Origin: Nitrospinae bacterium RIFCSPLOWO2_12_FULL_45_22
Lineage (GTDB): Bacteria; 2-12-FULL-45-22
Assembly (NCBI GenBank): GCA_001803565.1
Contig: MHDQ01000311.1
Location: 1-12,518 of the forward strand
Length of the DNA stretch: 12,518 nucleotides
Reading direction: 5' to 3'
The notes beneath the pieces are model-generated. The model saw only the letters and a program-made list of their open reading frames with translations. It did not search any database and was not told where the DNA came from. Made by a program: the position numbers and the translations under genes. This document shows positions 8,517 to 12,518 of the stretch, one piece after another; positions within the stretch are counted from its first letter, which is position 1; the number at the start of each line of letters is the position of its first letter.

Positions 8517-10421
8517 ATGTTTAGTATTCTAAGAGAATATGCCAGGTCTTGGTGGTTTAAAGCTATACTGCTTTCCATAGTATTTAGTTTTCTAGGGACT
8601 ATCTTCTGGATCTGGGGTCGGGGGAGCTCTCAGGCCCCTTCCCGGCTTATTGCCGACGTAAATGGAGAGGAGATCAGTTTTAGTGAGTATCAAGAAGTTT
8701 ATGATAATTTGCATAATTTTTATTCTAGAATTTATCGAGATAATTTCACACCGGAGCTTTTGGAAAAGCTGGATTTGAAAAGGGCTGCCCTCAACCAGTT
8801 GATACGAAAGCGGCTGATCTTGTCCCAGGCTAAAGAGCTAGGGATTAAGGTTTCAGATCAAGAGCTTTTTGATTGGATTAAACAGACCCCTGCTTTCCAA
8901 AGGGATGGGGTTTTTGATTATTCCAGGTATCTAAACACCCTCAGTAACCAGCGGGTGGATAGCAAGAAGTTTGAAGAAGAGCAGAGGGAAGCCCTACTTT
9001 TAAAAAAGCTAGAAGATCTGATTAAAGATAGTGTTAAAGTATCAGACCTCGAGTTAAAGGAGGCATATAGTCGAGAAAAAGAAGAGGTTCAGGTGGAATA
9101 CCTCCTTCTAAAACCTGATCTATTCACAGACAGAATAGGATTGAGTGAGGAGGAGATAAAAAAATATTATAATAAGGCAAAGGAATCCTTCAGACGGCCT
9201 ACTACTATCAGAGTTGAGTATGTCCTTTTTAGTCCCAAGGATTATTTGGAGGAGGTAAAAGTTAGTGATAAAGAGATAAAAGATTTTTATAAAGAGAACG
9301 AAGCGGAATACTGGGTACCGAAAAGGCTAAAGGCCCGACATATCCTGTTAAAATTGCCATCAGAACTTAAACCAGAAGAGGAGGCTAAAGCGAAAAAATT
9401 AGCCCAAGACCTTATCGAAAGAATAAAGAAAGGGGAGGACTTTGCCGAACTAGCGAAAAAGCATTCTCAAGACCCGGCTAGCGCTAGCCAGGGGGGCGAT
9501 TTAGGCTATTTTCAATCCGGAGAAATGATCGCTCCCTTTGAAGAAGCGGCCTTCTCTCTCAAGCGAGGGGAAATTAGCCCCCCGGTAAGAACCCCTTTTG
9601 GTTACCATATCATCAAGCTAGAAGATATTCAAGAAGCCCGTACCCTCCCCCTTGCCCAAGTAAGGCAAGGCATCCAGGAGAAGATTGCTACAGAAAAGGC
9701 CCGCCGGTTAGCACGGATAAAGGCCGGTCAATTCCTTCAGGATATTGCTAAGGATAGAATAAGATTCTCTCAGTTGGCTGGGAAATACCATCTGACACCT
9801 AAAACTACCGATTTTTTTAGCCGGGATCAAACCATCCCCGGCGTAGCTAATTCAGCCGAGTTTGTCCAGATGGCCTTCTCGTCCGAAGCAGATAAAATTA
9901 GTTCACCGCTGAGGAGTGATGAGGGGTATTATCTGTTGAAAGTAGTAGCCAGGAAAGAATCCTATATACTCCCCTTAGACGAAGTAAAAGAAAAGGTAAA
10001 AGAGACCTTATTGAAGGGAAAGGCCCGGGGAGAAGCAGCTAAGCAATTAAAAAAGATCGAGGAAGAAGCTAGAAAGGGGGTAACTCTTGAACAGCTAGCA
10101 GCTCCATTGGGTCTGGTGGTGGAAAGAACTGATTTTTTCCCCCGCAATAAGGACTTAGCATCAATCCCCAGTGATCCCCCTTTTATCAAAGCGGCTTTTG
10201 CCCTGGCAAGACAAGGTGATGTTAACGGGATTGATACCCCCGAAGGCCTTTATTTGCTCAGACTGTTAGGGCGAAAAGAGGTGAAGGAAGGGGGGTATAA
10301 AAACGAAGAGGAGACCTTTAAGAAAGAATATTTACAACTAAAGAGCACAAAGTTTTTTTCTGCCTGGCTAGAAAGATTATACCAACAAGCTAAAATCCAA
10401 ATAAGCCAGGAAATGCTTTAG
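8517..10421 (+). CDS. ppiD: PpiD-like periplasmic chaperone / peptidyl-prolyl isomerase
   Basis: 634 residues. The N-terminus holds one membrane anchor (about 16-34) after a short basic stretch, leaving the rest in the periplasm. A SurA/PpiD N-terminal chaperone domain (about 42-200) includes [15 protein letters not shown] (124-138), very close to E. coli PpiD. A parvulin rotamase domain (about 270-370) has [17 protein letters not shown] and [10 protein letters not shown], with H275 and H364 in the usual active-site histidine positions. Two degenerate parvulin-like repeats follow (about 418-481 and 524-588), each with a TDFF motif, as in the E. coli C-terminal region. PpiD sits near the Sec translocon and helps exported proteins fold. 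ATG 8517 is preceded by GGGAG about ten bases upstream and by AAGGAG only two bases away. It is divergent from mreB and convergent with ilvE. Length and order match E. coli PpiD (623 residues). Confidence 0.9.
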   Translation: MFSILREYARSWWFKAILLSIVFSFLGTIFWIWGRGSSQAPSRLIADVNGEEISFSEYQEVYDNLHNFYSRIYRDNFTPELLEKLDLKRAALNQLIRKRLILSQAKELGIKVSDQELFDWIKQTPAFQRDGVFDYSRYLNTLSNQRVDSKKFEEEQREALLLKKLEDLIKDSVKVSDLELKEAYSREKEEVQVEYLLLKPDLFTDRIGLSEEEIKKYYNKAKESFRRPTTIRVEYVLFSPKDYLEEVKVSDKEIKDFYKENEAEYWVPKRLKARHILLKLPSELKPEEEAKAKKLAQDLIERIKKGEDFAELAKKHSQDPASASQGGDLGYFQSGEMIAPFEEAAFSLKRGEISPPVRTPFGYHIIKLEDIQEARTLPLAQVRQGIQEKIATEKARRLARIKAGQFLQDIAKDRIRFSQLAGKYHLTPKTTDFFSRDQTIPGVANSAEFVQMAFSSEADKISSPLRSDEGYYLLKVVARKESYILPLDEVKEKVKETLLKGKARGEAAKQLKKIEEEARKGVTLEQLAAPLGLVVERTDFFPRNKDLASIPSDPPFIKAAFALARQGDVNGIDTPEGLYLLRLLGRKEVKEGGYKNEEETFKKEYLQLKSTKFFSAWLERLYQQAKIQISQEML

Positions 10422-10422
10422 C

Positions 10423-11334
10423 TCAAATAAAATAGAGCCAATCCAAATATTTCTCGTCCTTGCCCTGCACTACATTGAAAAAGGCCTGTTGTAACCTCCG
10501 GGTGACCTCGCCGGGCTTCCCATTGCCCAAGACCCTATTATCAACCTCCTTTATCGGGGTGACTTCTGCAGCCGTGCCACAAAAAAAGGCCTCATCAGCA
10601 ATATATAACTCGTCTCTAGGAAATAACTCTTCTTTGAGAGGGATACCTAAATCATGGGCCAGGGTTATTACTGAATCCCGGGTTATGCCCTCGAGGATAG
10701 AAGTGAGGGGAGGGGTTTTTATAACCCCTTTCCTTAGTATAAAGATATTTTCTCCAGACCCCTGGGCTACATATCCATCAGGGTCAAGCATTACTGCCTC
10801 GTCATAGCCGTGCTCAATAGCCTCGATTTTAGCTAATTGCGAATTAGCATAATTGCCACAAACCTTGGCTTTAGTCATGTTGACATTTATATGATGGCCG
10901 GTATAGGAAGATATCTTTACCCTTATTCCATTAGTTAATGCCCCATCACCTAAGTATACCCCCCACGGCCAAACAGCTATAGCAGTACAGATAGGGATGC
11001 CGCGGTGATTAATACCCATACCGCCATAGCCGATATAAGTAATGGGCCTGATGTAGCATTCCTCTAATTCATTAGCTTTAATAGTCCTGGTAATTGCCTG
11101 GATAATCTCTTCTGGAGAATAATCTATCTTCAGGTGTATTATCTTAATAGAATTGAAAAAGCGGTCTATATGCTCTTTTAGACGGAATATAGCTGACCCT
11201 CTGCTAGTCTTATAACACCTTATCCCTTCAAAAGCCCCTAAACCATAGTGTAACGTATGGGTCAGAATATGAATCTTGGCCTCGTTCCAGTCCACCAGCT
11301 TACCCTCCATCCATATCTTCTTGGTCGGTTCCAT
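10423..11334 (-). CDS. ilvE: Branched-chain amino acid aminotransferase
   Basis: 303 residues, a full-length fold-type IV PLP enzyme that interconverts leucine, isoleucine and valine with their 2-oxo acids using glutamate in the cytoplasm. The motifs agree with Ilv[15 protein letters not shown] (28-41), [16 protein letters not shown] (93-108), the PLP lysine K157 in [18 protein letters not shown] (192-199), [16 protein letters not shown] (207-222) and [10 protein letters not shown] (252-261). One oddity: the residue aligned with the glutamate that contacts the PLP ring nitrogen (E193 in E. coli, in SEGAGEN) is Q191 here (codon CAG, in VAQGSGEN). ATG 11334 follows AAGGGG with five bases between. 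It stands alone, and its stop lies one base from the convergent ppiD stop, with no terminator hairpin visible between them. I see no T-box or attenuator upstream. Confidence 0.95.
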   Translation of the reverse strand: MEPTKKIWMEGKLVDWNEAKIHILTHTLHYGLGAFEGIRCYKTSRGSAIFRLKEHIDRFFNSIKIIHLKIDYSPEEIIQAITRTIKANELEECYIRPITYIGYGGMGINHRGIPICTAIAVWPWGVYLGDGALTNGIRVKISSYTGHHINVNMTKAKVCGNYANSQLAKIEAIEHGYDEAVMLDPDGYVAQGSGENIFILRKGVIKTPPLTSILEGITRDSVITLAHDLGIPLKEELFPRDELYIADEAFFCGTAAEVTPIKEVDNRVLGNGKPGEVTRRLQQAFFNVVQGKDEKYLDWLYFI

Positions 11335-11339
11335 AGATA

Positions 11340-11345
11340 CCCCTT
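11340..11345 (-). promoter_or_regulatory. Ribosome binding site of ilvE
   Basis: AAGGGG on the minus strand, five bases before ATG 11334, supports that start. No other in-frame start has a ribosome site. Confidence 0.65.
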
Positions 11346-11372
11346 GCTGTTAAGTTAATAACCAAAATAAAC

Positions 11373-11543
11373 TGAGCTTTCAGCTTGAGGTTGTCACATT
11401 AAAATTGAACCTCTCGTCTGTCACCCTGAGCCCTTCGCTGTGCTCAGGATAAACTCCGCGACGGGTCTCAGCTTGTAAGGAACGAGATTCTTCGCTTCGC
11501 TCAGAATGACATGGCAAATGTGACAACGTCAAGTTAAAGCTCA
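11373..11543. mobile_element. MITE-like element with about 28-base terminal inverted repeats, carrying a nested repeat
   Basis: The left end (11373-11400) and inverted right end (11517-11543) both read TGAGCTTT, then a CTTGA core, then GTTGTCACATT. The inner 11 bases match perfectly (11390-11400 and 11517-11527), and the rest matches with one gap and a few changes. Inside lies a second inverted repeat, TGTCACCCTGAG (11419-11430) against CTCAGAATGACA (11500-11511). It resembles the widespread TCATTCTGAGCGAAGCGAAG repeat; within it CCTGAGC/GCTCAGG (11425-11448) forms a small hairpin. No ORF is present. The left end begins 39 bases upstream of the ilvE start, so the element probably overlaps or borders the ilvE promoter. 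Confidence 0.75.
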
Positions 11544-11608
11544 AAAGTTACATAATCCAGGGATTTTGTTTAAACATAATTTATAGACAAAAGTCTTTTC
11601 CTGATATT

Positions 11609-11942
11609 AACCACAGAGAGTAGGCACGAATTAATTCGTGCCTACAAATAAGTTCAGACATCTGGAAAATTTGACATAAAATTGCTCATTGGGCATAGGG
11701 ATTTGCCCCGCTAAGACCTCATAGTGCATGATGGGAGAGATTAGCATTTCTAACCCATTGATATTACTACAGATATTTACAACAAAAATTAAGTAAGGTG
11801 CAAGGAATTATGCCCACTTCAAAATTGGCCGTAAACCTTTGTTTTTATAGCCTTTTTGCCAGTTTAGCAAAAAAGGCGGAATTCAAATTTCCAGATGTCT
11901 GAAGTTATCTTAAATGCATTTTCCTCTGTGCTCTCTGTGGTT
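11609..11942. mobile_element. Composite inverted-repeat element (ACCACAGAG ends, TTCAGACATCTGG inner ends)
   Basis: Outer ends AACCACAGAGAG (11609-11620) and CTCTCTGTGGTT (11931-11942) are perfect inverted repeats. Inner ends, TTCAGACATCTGGAAA plus ATTTGA (11653-11674) and their inverted copy (11883-11903), match except for one extra A. The right outer arm continues as a second CACAGAGG unit that the left arm lacks; there a 26-base palindrome stands instead. The interior (11675-11882) has small dyads, GGGCA/TGCCC near 11690-11708 and GCCTTTTTGC/GCAAAAAAGGC at 11850-11877, but no convincing gene. It looks like one small element nested in another. Confidence 0.7.
11620..11645. repeat. Perfect 26-base palindrome
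   Basis: The half-site GTAGGCACGAATT is followed immediately by its exact reverse complement, with no loop. It lies directly against the left AACCACAGAGAG end of the composite element and shares its last G. It is probably an independent dispersed palindromic repeat that landed there. Confidence 0.85.
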
Positions 11943-12058
11943 TCCTAACCATTTTCTACTGATGCGGGAAAAATTAATGTCCATTAAGGGATTAAAAAAG
12001 GCTATAAACAAAACCCCTCTAATCTATATCTAAAGTCTCTCTGAAGTCAAGAGGAATT

Positions 12059-12078
12059 GTTATCTTGTGTTATCTTGG
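12059..12078. repeat. Tandem decamer, with a third copy beyond the adjacent element
   Basis: GTTATCTTGT (12059-12068) and GTTATCTTGG (12069-12078) are in tandem. A third copy, GTTATCTTGG, lies at 12201-12210, so the second and third flank the palindromic element as identical 10-base direct repeats. Confidence 0.75.
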
Positions 12079-12079
12079 G

Positions 12080-12199
12080 ACGGTCATGTCAAAGTTGTCT
12101 TGAATTATCTGATTATGTAACTCAAGGCTTTAGCCTTGATAACTCAACCCTGAAGGGTTGAGTTACAGGGCCCATTTAGCATAACTTTGACTTTACCGT
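12080..12199. mobile_element. 120-base palindromic MITE-like element flanked by 10-base direct repeats
   Basis: The ends ACGGTCATGTCAAAGTTGT (12080-12098) and, inverted, 12181-12199 match at 15 of 19 positions. The centre holds two side-by-side hairpins: TCAAGGCT-TT-AGCCTTGA (12122-12139) and AACTCAACCCT-GA-AGGGTTGAGTT (12141-12164). They are enclosed by GTAACTCAA/TTGAGTTAC (12117-12125 and 12158-12166), giving a cloverleaf-like fold. GTTATCTTGG flanks the element on both sides, one base away from each end (12069-12078 and 12201-12210). This is what a target-site duplication would look like. No ORF is present. Confidence 0.7.
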
Positions 12200-12235
12200 G
12201 GTTATCTTGGAGTTTCCCCAAAATTGTTAAATTAA

Positions 12236-12253
12236 CGCAGGCTAAAGCCTGCG
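12236..12253. repeat. Short palindrome of the AGGCTTTAGCCT family
   Basis: CGCAGGCT-AA-AGCCTGCG, followed by ACTAC, is an 8-base stem with a 2-base loop. Its core is the reverse complement of the GGCTTTAGCC core at 12122-12139, so the two are related or converged. Such CGCAGGCTAAAGCCTGCG repeats are, from memory, dispersed in many bacterial genomes. Confidence 0.75.
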
Positions 12254-12370
12254 ACTACCCCAAAACCGCATTATTAAAATGAAAATTCCTATAGTATTAA
12301 ATTAAGCCCCTATTATACAAGAGGAACCTTCATTTCCACTTCTTTATTTCCGAAAATCCTTTATGGTACA

Positions 12371-12412
12371 AAATTTATCTCCACTAGAGATAAATTTTTG
12401 GGGAAACCCCAA
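12371..12412. repeat. Two adjacent perfect hairpins
   Basis: AAATTTATCTC-CACTA-GAGATAAATTT (12371-12397) is an 11-base perfect stem running into a five-T stretch (12395-12399). TTGGGG-AAA-CCCCAA (12398-12412) follows at once. The first resembles an intrinsic terminator in shape, but its stem is AT-rich and no plus-strand gene precedes it, so I call it only a structure. Confidence 0.6.
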
Positions 12413-12498
12413 TGATAAAAATACCTTGACAACCATGATAAAAATACTGTCATCCCAAAATGATAATGTCCTATCTAGCCAAGATAGGAATGTCCTAT
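12412..12498. repeat. Direct repeats with about 23-24 base spacing near right edge
   Basis: ATGATAAAAATAC occurs at 12412-12424 and 12435-12447 (period 23). AATGTCCTAT occurs at 12465-12474 and 12489-12498 (period 24), with ATGATAATGTCC at 12460-12471 linking the two motifs. Between them CCTATCT/AGATAGG (12471-12477 region and 12482-12488) forms a small dyad. Regularly spaced repeats of this kind can be transposase-binding sites at the end of an insertion sequence that continues past the window; no transposase is visible here. Confidence 0.55.
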
Positions 12499-12518
12499 TT
12501 TGATATAGAATGCCCTTT

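Noticed and set aside
8378-8578. Minus-strand 66-codon frame over the ppiD promoter and start
   Set aside because: It overlaps the ppiD start and the candidate promoter, lacks a ribosome site and resembles nothing known to me.
10460-10807. Plus-strand 115-codon frame inside ilvE
   Set aside because: Antisense to conserved IlvE motifs; low-complexity serine-rich translation.
11631-11747. Minus-strand 38-codon frame starting MLISPIMHYEVLAGQIP
   Set aside because: It has no ribosome site, and its end runs through the TTCAGACATCTGG inverted end and half of the 26-base palindrome, so it is probably chance within repeat DNA.
12371-12399. Intrinsic terminator
   Set aside because: The hairpin has a following T-run, but the stem is almost all A/T and there is no plus-strand gene upstream for it to terminate.
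12426-12431. TTGACA as a promoter for a gene beyond the right edge
   Set aside because: The bases 16-18 downstream (GTCATC region) do not resemble a -10 box, and no start codon or gene follows within the window.

Overview
This 12.5 kb window is a chromosomal stretch from an uncultured-type, rod-shaped, Gram-negative (diderm) bacterium. The evidence is a complete MreBCD-PBP2-RodA elongasome set plus a membrane-anchored PpiD-like periplasmic chaperone. The DNA is moderately AT-rich, and the intergenic DNA is full of short palindromic repeats (ACCACAAAG, ACCACAGAG, AGGCTTTAGCCT and TCATTCTGAGCGAAGCGAAG types). From memory, such repeats are common in environmental candidate-phylum genomes, for example Omnitrophota-like or Desantisbacteria-like lineages. 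I cannot fix the phylum from the sequence alone.

Layout. On the minus strand, reading from about 8165 leftwards, lies a tight operon: mreB, mreC, mreD, mrdA (PBP2), rodA, and a large radical SAM protein fused to a DUF2344 domain. The first 35 codons of rng (ribonuclease G/E family) follow at the left edge (1-105). Spacings are 0-14 bases except mreC/mreD (91 bases) and radical SAM/rng (155 bases), and both of those wider gaps hold heptameric CCAATGA/CTAATGA repeats. On the plus strand, divergent from mreB, is ppiD (8517-10421). The divergent region holds a MITE-like inverted-repeat element (8219-8377) and a candidate ppiD promoter. Convergent with ppiD, only one base away, is ilvE (branched-chain aminotransferase, 10423-11334, minus strand). 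From 11335 to the right edge (about 1.2 kb) I see no credible gene. That stretch is a mosaic of at least four palindromic or inverted-repeat elements, some nested, followed by tandem hairpins and period-23/24 direct repeats that may be the end of a mobile element lying outside the window.

How the genes work together. MreB filaments, MreC and MreD organise the RodA glycosyltransferase and PBP2 transpeptidase for lateral-wall synthesis. The radical SAM/DUF2344 gene and rng follow in an order also known, to my recollection, from clostridia and several Gram-negative phyla, where rng is followed by ribosomal-protein genes. PpiD acts on the outer face of the inner membrane in folding exported proteins. 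IlvE is an unrelated metabolic gene.

Most of the window is conserved housekeeping DNA. I found no clearly new multi-gene system. The points most worth a second look are the uncharacterised radical SAM fusion with a second cysteine cluster, an unusual Glu-to-Gln change at the PLP site of IlvE, a three-Cys/one-His version of the PBP2 zinc site, repeat DNA that codes the C-terminus and stop codon of MreC, and the dense nest of small repeats at the right end.
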